Below are positions 33,186 through 45,056 of a DNA stretch of 64,000 nt, piece by piece. Origin of the DNA: Symsagittifera roscoffensis (Eukaryota > Xenacoelomorpha > Acoela > Convolutidae); contig NC_087071.1 in assembly GCF_963678635.1 (NCBI RefSeq), positions 6,773,624-6,837,623 of the forward strand. The letters run 5' to 3'. Positions within the stretch are counted from its first letter, which is position 1; the number at the start of each line of letters is the position of its first letter. Position numbers and translations under genes: made by a program. The notes under the pieces were generated by a model that was not told the DNA's origin, searched no databases, and saw only the letters and a program-made list of their open reading frames with translations.

Positions 33186-33189
33186 TAAA

Positions 33190-34202
33190 AGTTTTTGTGC
33201 AAAAATTTGAAATTTTTATCAAAAAAAATGAAATTTTTTTCAAAAATTTCCAAAACAGGGTAAGATTCGTTATAATTTGATCTTATAAAAATTTATGAGA
33301 TACTTTTACTTTCTATCTATCTGAATTTCATCTGAAGCTTGATGAAATTTCGAAAAAAGTCAAGTTTTCGAGAAAAAAAATTAAATTACAAAGAAGGTGT
33401 ATAAATCACTGCATTGTACTGTAAATTTACTGCCATATTTTACGCTTATAAATAAAAAACTACACAATTACATGAAATTACTTATAAAATTCAAAACATG
33501 CACTTCATGAAGATTATTCAAGTTTGTCTGGTAGAATTTAAAAAGAAGAAATGCTGAAAAAATTGCGTAAAATCCATTTAAATTGTCAGTTTTTTGTAGT
33601 TTTCTGGGAACCATTTGCCACTATTTTTTTGTTAGTAAAGAATAATTTGTTCTTTTTCGACCCAAAGAATCAGTAAAGTAGTAAGTTTGTTTAAGAGTGC
33701 TATCATGATCCAGTGTTCCACTCTATCATTGCTTGGGCTTGAGTTCAGAATTGAAAAAGATTAATTTGTTAGCTGAGGTACTTTATCAGTAGGGTAAGAT
33801 CCCATGTACATGAACCTGAGTTCAGAATTCTTTCAATTAATTTGCAAAAGTGAAAAATTATCCATCTTTGCAATTGTTAGCTAACTTACACCTAAAACAA
33901 AGAAATATATAGTTTGATATTGTAATTTGGGTTGGAAAAAACTAAAGTTATTGACTTACGCGCATGTAGGTATTGAATCAACAAAGTCCCATACGCAAAA
34001 CTTGTAAACTGGACAAAGGTTATTGAACTCTGGTTTACAGTCTAGGTTGAAGAATTTTGTTTTCAATCAAACAGCATTCTTTGTCTGCTTTTTCTGGAGA
34101 ATTAGGTCTGAAGAAAAACAAAATAGATAGAACAGAGACAATAACAAGGAAAAGTCCCAAAAAACTGCAAAACTTTTATAGTAGCCTGAAAACTCAAAAA
34201 AA
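33190..34202. other. No gene recognised
   Basis: Very AT-rich DNA between the dispersed repeat and the Polinton capsid genes. A short minus frame near 33960-34080 is compatible with decayed coding, but I cannot assign it. Confidence 0.4.
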
Positions 34203-35455
34203 CTAAGCAATTTCAGCGACTGTTCCGAAATTGTCAAATTGAACATTTGATAGTCTTTCTACCAAGTCTTTCACTTCCGGTACTTGCTCCAAGCGAAACT
34301 GGAAAAACATTTCTAATATCAAGCTTTCTTCACTAAGTTTTGGATAATGCAACTGTTCAGCTGCATCCTGTAGTTAAGTCAAGCCAAAAACTAAAATATA
34401 GGGATTTTGAAAACCTTCCATAGGAGGAGCTGTGAAATCTTCATTAAACTGCATTGCTTTCATTGTTGTAACATAACGTCGACAAGGAGAAGTTGTATCT
34501 AATGAAACAATTGTTCTTCCACCCCGAAAAATTCCAAGCTCTCTTATATGAAATTGCTGATAGCTGAAAGAGTTATCATGAAAAGATCCTGCAACAGCTG
34601 AATTTGTATTCGTTGCAACAGCTATTCTTCTTATTGGAGAGTTATTGAGTATATTTTCCTGTTTAAATTGGTTTTGACGAAATGGACTGTTGAAAGTTCT
34701 TGCTATAGTTTCCATGTAAATGTATTGAGCAGGTTCTTTTTCTAGATTCCATTGCAAGTATTGATGATTAGGTTCAGCAACTAAAATTTTTCTAGTTAAC
34801 AATCAACAATTTTCAGACTGACATTTGGGTTATCAAATAGCATATAAAAATTAGCTCTAGCTTTAATTCGAACTTTGGTAATTGGTAGCAACAATTTTTC
34901 GCAAGTAAACAAATCAATGGCGAGACTCCCATAGACTGAAAAAGTTATCCCTGTTCCTAAAGAATTTGCTCTATCAGTGAATGAATGCATATCAAATGCA
35001 TCAGGATATTCTTCAAAACTATATCCATGACAAGCGATTATTCCTTTATTACTCACTGCTGACGAGTTGAATTCGTTCGATATTTGTGCCTTATGAGGAT
35101 ATAAACCATTGGCATTGTAAACCATTGTATTGTTAAAATAAACTTCACAGTTGGCGAACAGAGAATGTAATAGATTGCTTACATCAGTTAAGTAAGTTTG
35201 TGGTTCCTCATCTGAATCTTCCTCCAATTTTCCTTTAGGTTCGGCTTTAACTTTTCTGAAAGGATTAAACAATCTTCCTTTGAATAATTGAAGCTTTAGA
35301 CTAAGATGTGTATCACGCATATCCAATTAGAGATTACGATCCGTTTGAAATTCAAACTCAATACTGCTTTCATCCAGAGAAGTGCAGGGGAATACGTCTT
35401 GTGTGTAAGATGATATAACTGTTTCCAATAGTGGAAGTTTTTCAAAAATCTCCTA
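34203..35455 (-). pseudogene. Polinton major capsid protein (double jelly-roll, F54H12.2-like)
   Basis: Near full-length relic of about 417 codons; Polinton major capsid proteins are usually of this size. The N-terminal part includes MRDTHLSLKLQLFKGRLF (from 35326). The middle has YSFEEYPDAFDMHSFTDRA and IKARANFYMLFDNPNVS. The C-terminal part has FHIRELGIFRGGRTIVSLDT and ESLILEMFFQFRLEQV. Breaks: TAA at 35327-35329, a frameshift at about 34797-34802, and TAA at 34374-34376 with the frame open again to 34203. In the parent virus it would build the icosahedral shell. This copy is inactivated, but only lightly. Confidence 0.8.
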
Positions 35456-35497
35456 TGAAGAATTTGTAAAAGCCCCGTACCAAAAAATAATTTGGTA

Positions 35498-35864
35498 TTA
35501 ACTCAACTTTTTTGTCAAAAGTGTCTTTGCGAGACCAACTGTTTTTCGTTCTACTTTTTCGAGAAATGGATCTGGTTCCACCTGTTCTACGTTTGTATTT
35601 CTTTTTTCAAACTCCCAACTGTTTTTGTTCCATAATCTTTTGCAAATTTTTTGAGTTTTTTCACGTCCACTAACAACTTCCCCAATTTTTGGAGCAGAGT
35701 TTTCAAACAAATCTGCGCCAATTTTTTCGCAGCTGGGACTATATATTTTTTAATAAAGGGGATTGCAGTTCTCCCAAGAGTTTGCGCGAGAGCTCCAAAA
35801 CCTCTTCCACGTTGTCTTGCATGTCCTCGAAAAAAGGGAAATCAGCTGACTTTTGAGCAACCAT
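35498..35864 (-). pseudogene. Polinton pVI-like small virion protein
   Basis: Starts at ATG 35864 (MVAQKSADFPFF). It shifts frame at a 6-nt homopolymer (35830-35835) and continues with a Gly/Arg-rich stretch, IPFIKKYIVPAAKKIGADLF, and GEVVSGREK, ending at 35498. The Gly-rich amphipathic N-terminal region followed by a basic C-terminal half, placed between the two capsid genes, is typical of the adenovirus pVI/pX-like proteins of Polintons and adintoviruses. The single break could be a real deletion or a base-calling error in the A/T run. Confidence 0.6.
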
Positions 35865-35881
35865 TTCGATTGAAGTTTAAA

Positions 35882-36711
35882 TCAAAAATGACTAATCGAA
35901 ATCTTGCAGAACAAGAGAACAACTCGAATAACTCCTACGGACACAAAAACAATTTTTTCGCCGGTACTATTTCTTAGTTCTATCTTGATACTATGTAAAT
36001 ACTTTTTTTTTAGTTTTTCAAACTGTAAATTTGTAACAAAAAACTGATAATTCATATACTGTCCTGTAGAAGTTTTATCTCCACTTTTTATTTTGGAGAT
36101 GAATGGAATACAACGCAATAATGGATTTTTTGTATCACCGGCTGTGTTATATTCTATAATATCACTATATATCACCAAAGAGTGTATTCTCATAATGTCG
36201 TAAGAATACTGAGGATAATGTGGTCCTTTTCTTTTCATTATAACACCTGTTTGATTTTGTTCTAAATCAATACCAAAAATGTGACTCGTGTCAGAACTTT
36301 GAATAATAACCACTGATTGATTCTCAGGTAAATGAACGACAAACTTTTGTGTAATTTTTTCCATTGATACATGGAATCCGTTATTTTCAAAAGCTTGATC
36401 ACCCAGACGTTCTCGCATTTTGTTGTTCATGGCTACAACTATATCAACAATACTTGGATATAACCCTGGTTCAATGTTCATCGGTACATCTTCCTTTTCT
36501 CCTCAGAACTTTCTCTACCACCTATGAATTTAAACTTTCCCTCTGTAATATTTTGGTACAAAGATGGTTATGATAGTTCTGAAATAGCAACCTCCCATTC
36601 TCCTTTCAAAAGTGTTTGTTTGGGTAGAAAGTTTGTAAAAGAACTAAGACTAATTATCGGATAACAATTAAGAGAAGCGTTAGAAACCAACTCAATAGTA
36701 AAAGAATCCAT
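35882..36711 (-). pseudogene. Polinton penton (minor capsid) protein
   Basis: About 277 codons from ATG 36711 (MDSFTIELVSNASLNCYP) to 35882. Segments LKGEWEVAISELS, NIEPGLYPSIVDIV, YSYDIMRIHSLVIYSDIIEY and VSVGVIRVVLLF match the single jelly-roll penton protein of Polintons. Breaks are a TAA after AISELS (about 36575) and a frameshift of one base near 36490-36500. The 199 codons below 36481 are open. It would form the capsid vertices of the parent virus. It lies 18 bp upstream (minus sense) of the pVI-like gene. Confidence 0.8.
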
Positions 36712-36805
36712 GACAACTGATCGATAGAAATTTAGTTTAAAAACTAGTTTATTTTCAAGCTTATTATTTTCTCAGCCCTCTTTCATGAAACTTTCCCAGA
36801 ATTTC
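36712..36805. other. Short spacer between penton and integrase genes
   Basis: 94 bp, AT-rich. The two genes are read in the same direction with almost no intergenic DNA, as expected for a compact viral element. Confidence 0.5.
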
Positions 36806-37739
36806 TTATTTGTTTAGATCTTTGATGATAGATGTAGGAGGCTTTTTAGTAGATATTACCGAAAATTCAAAAATTTTATCTGTAAATTGTGGTTTGTATC
36901 CTTTTCGGAACGATTTATCATTCTTTGAAGTTCTCACTCTGTCTCCAATCTTGATTTTTAGTTTCTTATACCTTGTTAAAGGTTTATTGTACAGAAATGA
37001 GAGGAAATTAGCATTATTGACATCTCTAGGTGATTTCCCAATAGATCTATTGATGCCACAATTCATTGTAGACACAAATTGCGGCAACTTGTGAATGGAT
37101 TTGTCACCATGATCTACTAAGTAGCGGTATTTTATGTGTTTTAATGATTGAATGGCTCTCTCATCAATTGCAGCTTTTGTTTCACTCTTTGTCGAGTAAA
37201 TTTCAATGTTTTATTCCTCGCAAAAGTTTTTGAAAGCTCCCCCATATTCTGTTCCTTTATCAACCCAAAGTCTTTCAGGAGTGTTTTTTTTTCGAGAAAT
37301 TATTTTTTGAAACCTTGTACTGTGTCATTGGCATATTTAGTTTTCATTTTTTGAGCTCTGACAAATCGCGAAAAAACATCAAAAGCATTCAATAAATATT
37401 TGACTCCACTGTTTCGACTCGCTAGTTTGTCCACAAATGCCAAGTCCATGCACCAAACTCCATTGAATTTTTAAAAAAAACTTAAAGCCTTCGGAAACGT
37501 CTGATCGGAGGACCATATTTTGTATACGATATCTTGGTTTGTAAAAATAGTTCTACTTTCTTATTTGACAATCCGCTTGCTCTACTCAAGTTTCGCACAG
37601 AACCGTACGCAGCTCTAACCCTAGAATACAATCTGTTCAGATTTACCTTTTCAGATTTGAAAGGAATCGAAGTTCCTTTGTCTATTGCTTTGGCATTCTT
37701 GTTCATAACAAGTTTAGGTGGAATTTGAGTTGGTGCCAA
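36806..37739 (-). pseudogene. Polinton retroviral-type DDE integrase
   Basis: About 310 codons. The N-terminal part (37482-37739) has SRASGLSNKKVELFLQTKIS and RRFRRL. The catalytic core shows the first Asp in VWCMDLAFVDKLA, the second in LWVDKGTEYGG and the Glu in DERAIQSLKHIKYRYL, so the DDE triad is present. The C-terminal part has KIKIGDRVRTSKNDKSFRKG and GYKPQFTDKIFEF, the chromodomain-preceding tail typical of Polinton integrases. Breaks: frameshifts near 37470-37482 and 37295-37305, and TAA at 37211-37213. In the intact element it catalyses integration. This copy could not make the whole protein. Confidence 0.85.
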
Positions 37740-37782
37740 AATCGTTCAGTAAATATCGGGAAAGTCGGTATTTTTTCGCTTT

Positions 37783-37815
37783 AGAAAACATCGATTATCT
37801 AATATGATGTTTTCT
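37783..37815. repeat. Perfect 10-bp hairpin
   Basis: AGAAAACATC (37783-37792) and GATGTTTTCT (37806-37815) with a 13-bp loop, just upstream of the integrase start on the minus strand. Could be a regulatory or terminator-like site; function unknown. Confidence 0.5.
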
Positions 37816-38149
37816 GACCGATTTAGTCTAATTCTAGGATAATTTAAAATTAAATCGATAAGGTGCTTAATGTTACTCGTTTTCAACTTTGTATTTACAG
37901 CACTGTATATATGTTTCTACATAAAACAAAAACGAGGGGATAAAATCCAAAGCTGTTAGTGAATTTTTTGCGACATTTCTGGTAAGACGATATGAAAAAA
38001 TCTTAATTTATTTTGAAGTTTTGAAACAAGATTTCTGGAAAAAACATTGTTCCAACTCATACTGCTCAGCTCAAAGAAATCTAAAAAAAAATATTCGAGA
38101 AGATGAATGATTGAATTACATTACTATCATAACATCACTCAACAAAATT

Positions 38150-38646
38150 AGAGTTCTCAACAAACATAAAATCTCCCAAAACTTGGGCAAGTTCTTTGAA
38201 TTCGTTTAAAGTATAGTTGACATAGGCAACTTGCTTCAAGACTTTGTTCTACTTTGCAGCGAAGAGTCGAATCTGAATGTAGTGTGGCATGTTCAAACTG
38301 TACTTCGTGATTGTGACACACATCCTTCACTTCTTCTATGTTGCTACGTCATGCACCGCATGACAGTTCACAGTTCCTGCTCCATGGATGAGTTTTTGTC
38401 GGAATAGGGTTCCAATACAGGATCGAGTCCAAGATTTTCAGCATCAAAGACTTGCTGGGTTTTTTCAATTTGTCCCGATTCATTTGTCTTTAGCAATTGG
38501 AAGCAAGGTTCAAAGTGAATTTTTTCGTTGTAGGGTTTTTGGGAACAGGAAAACCTCCCAATTCTTTTTTGATTCTTAGCAAATTCAACATAGTTTGGAA
38601 GTTTATCTCTTCGTGAATACATTTTTGAATTGAGACTCAGAGCCAA
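38150..38646 (-). pseudogene. Uncharacterised Polinton gene, copy R
   Basis: Counterpart of 8270-8860. The upstream 92-codon frame (MALSLNSKMYSRRDKLPNYV, FEPCFQLLKTNESGQIEK) is open here. The downstream part is in another frame and ends ELAQVLGDFMFV-like near 38150. A stop and frameshift separate them near 38365. No domain assigned. Confidence 0.45.
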
Positions 38647-38859
38647 CTGATCAGTAGTAGATATTTCAAAATAATGATTTTTGTAAATATATAGAAACTA
38701 GGAAATGTAAATGACTCACTGTACATTCCAAATAAGGTATTACCACCTTAAATGGAATAATGAGTAGATGACGATTCAATTATGGACATTGCGTAGGTGA
38801 TTAAACTACTTATTTGCAATTCAATGTAGATAAAAATTATTTTCAACAATTAATCAGAG

Positions 38860-39183
38860 ATGGCATCTGCTATGTGTCAAGCATATCCAGCTTTTTATTC
38901 GGACTACAATGCAAAACCTCTTTCTATCTCTGTCTCAGAATTTTTTATGAAAAGTTCCTTGACACTCAAAACTACTGTGTATCTAACCATTCCTCATTCC
39001 ATCGTGGAAAGTTGCAAATATCACCTAATGTTAATCGGATCATCGATCGATCAAATTTTGCTAAAATTAGATAAATTTCTTTTCACTTACCAAATTGTTG
39101 ACTGTATATACACTATATACAAATACAAACTTTATTCCAAAGTTATTTCATCAAGAGGTGAGGTTTTCAATCAATTGATGTAA
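38860..39183 (+). CDS. Uncharacterised small Polinton gene, copy R (open)
   Basis: A 107-codon frame from ATG 38860 (MASAMCQAYPAFYSDYNA) to the stop at 39183. It includes SISVSEFFMKSS, VESCKYHLMLIGSSIDQILL and a Tyr/Lys-rich end. The L copy has a nonsense codon at position 16; this one does not. Conservation of the residues between copies supports it as a real gene of the parent element. No family recognised, and whether it is expressed is unknown. Confidence 0.45.
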   Translation: MASAMCQAYPAFYSDYNAKPLSISVSEFFMKSSLTLKTTVYLTIPHSIVESCKYHLMLIGSSIDQILLKLDKFLFTYQIVDCIYTIYKYKLYSKVISSRGEVFNQLM

Positions 39184-39221
39184 GGAACGTCTGCTGCGAA
39201 AAAAATTCAAAAGACACTATC

Positions 39222-39430
39222 TCAGTTCTGCTCAGAAGCTTGCGTCCACTCAGACTCTTTGATCAGCTTTCTAGGAAACGATTCGAAAAGTTCAAAACTG
39301 GAAGTATGAGACTGATTTGTTGAAAATTGTTGATTGTTCCATTGATGATTATGGTACTGTAAATAGTGAGGTTCAATTTTTTTATGAAGAATTGAATATT
39401 TGTCTAACAAAAATCTTGTCAAAATTGTTT
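39222..39430 (-). pseudogene. Uncharacterised short Polinton ORF, copy R
   Basis: Counterpart of 9376-9600 with the same HYLQYHNHQWNNQQFSTNQS segment and an SFELFESFPRKLI stretch. Convergent with the gene at 38860. Function unknown. Confidence 0.4.
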
Positions 39431-39981
39431 TTATTCAAAATCCAAAGTTTTTTTAACGAATAAAATTGTAACTTCCAACACGTGTGCAAAAATTAACTCA
39501 GTTATTCCGCAAGATGCAAATTTTGATTTGACTTTTTCAAAAATTTAATTAATTATTTTTACAAGATGCAAAAAATTGTTTTGGTTTCATATGCATATGT
39601 GAAAAACGCAAAAGTTTTTTTTGTTAATTTATTGCTAGAAGTTTTTCATAATTAATGACTTTGAGTGCTATTCCGTATCTTAAAATTTTGTTTTTCCGAT
39701 ATTGATTTTTAACAAGTTTTTCTTTGATTTTTTTAACAAGTGTGCCAAAAAATGATAAAAATTTTTGCATGGTGCAAAAATTAATGTGAAGTTTCTAACA
39801 TGTTTGCAAAAATTGAGATCGTTTTGTACTGTCATGTGTGAAAAAAAGTGAAACTTGTACAAGATGTTAAATTGGTTTAATTTTTTGCAATCTTTCTAAC
39901 AAAACTTTGTAAAAGTAATTACCAGTTGTATATTGAGTTTGATTTTTTACAAAGTTTTTCAACAATTTTTCAAAAAGCACT

Positions 39982-40500
39982 TTACCTTTGCAACCTAAGC
40001 AAAGAAATTAAATTAAAAAACAAAATACAACAAACAAAATATTTACAAATTAAAGAGCTGTCGAGCAGCTGAGTTCTCAAAATTTTGCAAGTTCTCAATG
40101 GAGCGCAAAGCTGGTCTTGCCTCCAGCACTGGTGGTTCGCTGACTGAAGATCTTGGTTCAATGAACCTCTCTTCTTTTTCGATGGTAAGTGGTTGTCCAC
40201 AAATCTATCTTTCCAAGGAAAGAGGAAATCGTCGAATGGTTGAGCCACATATCTAGAGACAAGAGTTTCGTGGTAGTTCATTCCCACATGCTCGGCCACT
40301 TCCTCCATCACTTGCATTTCTCCAAGTTGGTTCTCTGTAGGGGGTACTTGCGTTATATGATGTTCGTTGAAATCTCTGCGCATCACCTCCAACATGTGCC
40401 AGACTTGGATTGGGATGTCCATTCATGCCAGAAAAACTCCACAAACTGTTTCTCGCACTTGGATTTCTACTAAATAAGCCGAAAAATCTTCCGAGAACAT
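39982..40500 (-). pseudogene. Uncharacterised Polinton gene Y, copy 3
   Basis: Minus frame of 146 codons (39982-40422) with MRRDFNEHHITQVPPTENQL and RYVAQPFDDFLFPW, running past the usual stop into a Cys/Leu-rich tail. The first part of the gene (about 40425-40500) is out of frame, so a frameshift lies near 40425. Unlike copies 4 and 5, the final stop after SANHQ is read as Cys here. Confidence 0.45.
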
Positions 40501-41198
40501 TAGGTTGTTGTTTTGCACGAGAAGATAAATTTGAGCAAAATATTGTGAGGGAAGTTGATTAAGTAAAACTTAAGAGTAAAAACTAAATTTACAGTTGCGA
40601 GAGAAGAAGTTGACGGTGATTAAGTTGAAACTAAATTATTTGGAGCTGAGAGAGGAGGTCGTTGACGTTGGTTAAATGGAAAATAAAATGATTTTTAGTT
40701 AAAAGAGAGTGGTACCTTATTTATTTTTTTTGTATAAAATCAATTTTTTGTATATAATCGATGGGTTATTTGATTTTTTTGTATATAATCGATGAAAAAT
40801 TGCTGATCTTTGAGTAGATAGTCAAGTTCTTTGACTTTGATGTATGTTTGAGATGTAGGCAAATTTCAGTTTTCTTTTTATGGAATTCTTACAAAAAAAG
40901 TCGTGTCCAATCGGAAAAAAAACTCCATTTTGAGTACTTTTAAAAATTGTCGTTTCCAAACCAAAAATGTTCATTTTTGTTCTAGTTGTCGTATTCAATC
41001 ATACATAAGTTTACCTTTAAAGGACTTAAATTATCCAAAAAAATTGAAAAAATATACAATAAACAATAGCAAAAATAAATGACCAAATTTTGTTTGTTGT
41101 AAAAATAAGAAATATTGCCGATATAAGTAAAAAAAATAAACAAAAAAAAAATAAAAGTAGCATCTCTACAAGTCTTCTCATCAATTTATTTGATTTTC

Positions 41199-41640
41199 TT
41201 ATTTATAATTGATGAAAAGTTGCTGATCTTTGAGTAAATAGTCAAGTTCTTTGATTTTGATGTAGGTTTGAGAGGATAGCTCGAAATTGATGAACTTTTC
41301 AAAGCAAATCTCTGGAAATCTGATTCCAAACCTGATCAAGCAAGATTTTGAACTTTGAAAATCTTTAAAGAAATGGAGAAATAAAAAAATTTGCTTGAGA
41401 GTTTTGACAAATTTTAGAGTTGGGTTTGGGAAGAAAAAGAGTCTTTGGAATATTATTGTACGACTTTTTATTAACTTCAACTTTTCTAAAATAATTAAAT
41501 TTTCTTTTTCTAGTCAGGTGTAACTCAGCAGTAAGTTTATAGCTGAAATAAGCAATATGGGGATCAAAAATAAACCCTTTGACTGAGTAACTATCCCTAA
41601 AAAAGACCTTTTTTTAGTCGGAGAACTCTATTTTGGACAA
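41199..41640 (-). pseudogene. Uncharacterised Polinton gene X, copy 3
   Basis: The second part is open as 93 codons (41199-41480), with RLFFFPNPTLKFVKT and LIRFGIRFPEICFEKF. The first part, upstream to about 41640, is in another frame. In this copy the section broken in copies 1 and 2 (near FFFP) is continuous, which helps define the ancestral reading frame. No family recognised. Confidence 0.5.
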
Positions 41641-41867
41641 TATAAACAACCAAAAATTTTTGAAAAAAGTAAGAATCTTCAATTATTTCATCAATAAGGC
41701 AATCACACGGAAAGTTTTCTTTTCTCTTTTAGAGTAGCTCGAGGAAGTTCAAAAGCTTTCAATTTACATTCTTCAAAAATGATTGTTTTTGATCCAAAGC
41801 TGTCTAGAAACTGCTCAGTTCTGATTAGTTGAGAATTTTTATGGAAAAGTCTAGAACTTTCGAAGGA

Positions 41868-42056
41868 ATGACGTAGGCAATGATGTCATTACAATAAAAG
41901 GAATGTTGCTTGGTTGTTGACGTCACTTCTATTTACAGAATGACGTCATTACCATTAAAAAAATGCGTAGGCTGTGACGTCACTTCTTTTCGCAGAATGA
42001 CGTCATTACCATAAAAAGATAATTGCGTAGGCGATTACGTCAATGTTAGTATAAAA
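41868..42056. promoter_or_regulatory. Divergent CRE/TATA promoter, unit 3
   Basis: Four perfect TGACGTCA octamers plus variants (TGATGTCA, TTACGTCA), then AGTATAAAAACGC. Same layout as the promoter at 15445-15575. Confidence 0.6.
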
Positions 42057-42237
42057 ACGCTTTTTTATAAGGTTGATTCATTAAGTTTCTTTGCCAATCA
42101 GAAACAGTCAATTGAGTTTTAATTCAATTTTTACATTTCGTTACTTAACAAAAAGAAAAAAGTAAGCATTTTCATTCAATTGGTACTTTAAATTTTTAAT
42201 TTTGGGACATTTCTAAATACCCGATTTTTTTAAGAAA

Positions 42238-42805
42238 ACGCTTGTCTTTAACCGAAACGAGAAAGTGAAGTGTGAGGACTGTGCTCACTAAAACAGGAGA
42301 GCTGACACTCCGAGACATCGAAAAAGATGTGAAAAAAGGAACATAAGTGTCCAAACTGTCTTTTTTATACAAAGAGCAAAGGGAGATGGGTTATCATGTT
42401 TCGAAGAAGCATGCTCAACCAACTTCGAAGCATTCGACAGTTTTTCGTTCTTGTGAAAAAGAGTTCCCAAATTACTACTCTCTCCAAAAACTTCGGAGAA
42501 AAGAACATAGAGCAAAACAACGGAAGCCCAATGATACTGTAGCGGACTTGAACAAAATTGTAGAGGAAGAAGGAGAAGATGGTGAAAAACAAAAGGAGGA
42601 ACTTAGTGCTTGTCAACCTTTTCTGGTGGATACGAAGATGGCAAATGGGAGACATAAAAATATTTAACTTCCAAATGTCCAAGTTAGACACTGAAATAAT
42701 CAACGAAACACTAGAGGAAGTCTTCAACAAGCACAATTCTGCCGCTAAAAACAACATTGCACTGGGGTTTGTTCTTCGAAATATTGAGACTGGTGAATAT
42801 ATTAA
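42238..42805 (+). pseudogene. Polymerase-B zinc-finger leader, unit 3 (truncated)
   Basis: The start ATG is changed to ACG (42238-42240). A TAA follows in the first finger (as CAH-stop), at the same place as in unit 1. The region 42347-42667 is open with the third finger (CEKEFPNYYSLQKLRR), where the first histidine of the C2H2 pair is Leu. Homology ends at about 42805, before the exonuclease domain. Confidence 0.55.
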
Positions 42806-43316
42806 TAAAAAATTTTCATAATTGATGACTTTGAGAGCTATTCCTTATCTTAATACTTCGTTTTTCCGATATTGATTTTCAACAAGTTTTTCTTTTTTTT
42901 TGAAAGATTTTCTTTGATTTTTTTTAACAAGTGTGCCAAAAATTTATAAAAATTTTTGCATGGTGCAAAAATCAAAGTAAAATATCTAACATGTTTTTAA
43001 AAATTGAGATGATTTCTTTTGTCATGTGTGAAAAAAAGCGAAATTTGAACAAGATGTTAAAATGGTTTAATTTTTTGCAAATTTTTTAACAAAACTTTGT
43101 AAAAGTAATCACCAGTTGTTTATTGAGTTTGATTTTTTGCAAAGTTTTGCAACAAGTTTTCAAAAAAAAAGTTTACCTTTGCAACCTTAGCAAAGAAATT
43201 TAATTACAAAACAAATTACAACAAACAAAACATTTACAAATTAAAGAGCTGTCGAGCAGCTGAGTTTTCAAAATTTTGCAAGTTCTCAATGGAGCGCAGA
43301 GCTGGTCCTGCCTCCA

Positions 43317-43730
43317 TCACTGGTGGTTCGCTGACTGGAGTTCTTGGTTCAGAGAACCCCACATCTTCTTCGATGGTAATTGGTTGTCCACAAATCCATC
43401 TTCCCAAGGAAAGAGGAAATCGTCGAATGGTTGAGCCACATATCTAGAGTCAGGAGTTTCGGGGTAGTTCATTCCCACATGCTCGGCCACTTCCTCCATC
43501 ATTTGCATTTCTCCAAGTTGGTTCTCTGTAAGGGGTACATGCGTTATATGATGTTCGTTGAAATCTCTGCGCATCACCTCCACCATGTGCCAGACTTGGA
43601 TTGGGATGTCCATTGGTGCCAGAAAAACTCCACAACCTGTTTCTCGCACTTGGATTTGTACTAAATCATTCGAAAATTCTACCGAGAAAATAAGGTTGTT
43701 GTTTTGCACTGAGAAGATCATTTTGAGCAA
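43317..43730 (-). CDS. Uncharacterised Polinton gene Y, copy 4 (open, 137 codons)
   Basis: Best-preserved form with copy 5. It starts MLKMIFSVQNNNLIFSV, continues with VWHMVEVMRRDFNEHHITHV, EEVAEHVGMNYPETP and RYVAQPFDDFLFPW, and ends SANHQ. An acidic, soluble-looking protein without membrane segment or signal peptide. No family recognised. Its conservation across five copies and its fixed place next to the polymerase cassette suggest a role in the element's early genes, but this is inference. Confidence 0.45.
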   Translation of the reverse strand: MLKMIFSVQNNNLIFSVEFSNDLVQIQVRETGCGVFLAPMDIPIQVWHMVEVMRRDFNEHHITHVPLTENQLGEMQMMEEVAEHVGMNYPETPDSRYVAQPFDDFLFPWEDGFVDNQLPSKKMWGSLNQELQSANHQ

Positions 43731-44388
43731 AATATTGTGAGGGAAGTTGAATAAGTGAATGTTAAGAGTAAAAACTAAATTTACAGTTGCGAGAGAAGAA
43801 GTTGACGGTGATTAAGTTGAAACTAAATTATTTGGAGCTGAGAGAGGAGGTCGTTGACGTTGGTTAAATGGAAAATAAAATGATTTTTAGTTAAAAGAGA
43901 GTGGTACCTTATTTATTTTTTTTGTATAAAATCAATTTTTTGTATATAATCGATGGGTTATTTGATTTTTTTGTATATAATCGATGAAAAATTGCTGATC
44001 TTTGAGTAGATAGTCAAGTTCTTTGACTTTGATGTATGTTTGAGATGTAGGCAAATTTCAGTTTTCTTTTTATGGAATTCTTACAAAAAAAGTCGTGTCC
44101 AATCGGAAAAAAAACTCCATTTTGAGTACTTTTAAAAATTGTCGTTTCCAAACCAAAAATGTTCATTTTTGTTCTAGTTGTCGTATTCAATCATACATAA
44201 GTTTACCTTTAAAGGACTTAAATTATCCAAAAAAGTTGAAAAAATATACAATAAACAATAGCAAAAATAAATGACCAAATTTTGTTTGTTGTAAAAATAA
44301 GAAATATTGCCGATATAAGTAAAAAAATAAAAAAAAAAAAATAAAAGTAGCATCTCTACAAGTCTTCTCATCAATTTATTTGATTTTC

Positions 44389-44830
44389 TTATTTATAATT
44401 GATGAAAAGTTGCTGATCTTTGAGTAAATAGTCAAGTTCTTTGATTTTGATGTAGGTTTGAGAGGATAGCTCGAAATTGATGAACTTTTCAAAGCAAATC
44501 TCTGGAAATCTGATTCCAAACCTGATCAAGCAAGATTTTGAACTTTGAAAATCTTTAAAGAAATGGAGAAATAAAAAAATTTGCTTGAGAGTTTTGACAA
44601 ATTTTAGAGTTGGGTTTGGGAAGAAAAAGAGTCTTTGGAATATTATTGTACGACTTTTTATTAACTTCAACTTTTCTAAAATAATTAAATTTTCTTTTCT
44701 AGTCAGGTGTAACTCAGCAGTAAGTTTATAGCTGAAATAAGCAATATGGGGATCAAAAATAAACCCTTTGACTGAGTAACTATCCCTAAAAAAGACCTTT
44801 ACTTAGTCGGAGAACTCTATTTTGGACAAT
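44389..44830 (-). pseudogene. Uncharacterised Polinton gene X, copy 4
   Basis: Duplicate of copy 3 in the 3.19 kb tandem unit; the 93-codon part (44389-44670) is identical in translation. Same first part in another frame upstream. Confidence 0.5.
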
Positions 44831-45056
44831 ATAAACAACCAAAAATTTTTGAAAAAAGTAAGAATCTTCAATTATTTCATCAATAAGGCAATCACACGGA
44901 AAGTTTTCTTTTCTCTTTTAGAGTAGCTCGAGGAAGTTCAAAAGCTTTCAATTTACATTCTTCAAAAATGATTGTTTTTGATCCAAAGCTGTCTAGAAAC
45001 TGCTCAGTTCTGATTAGTTGAGAATTTTTATGGAAAAGTCTAGAACTTTCGAAGGA

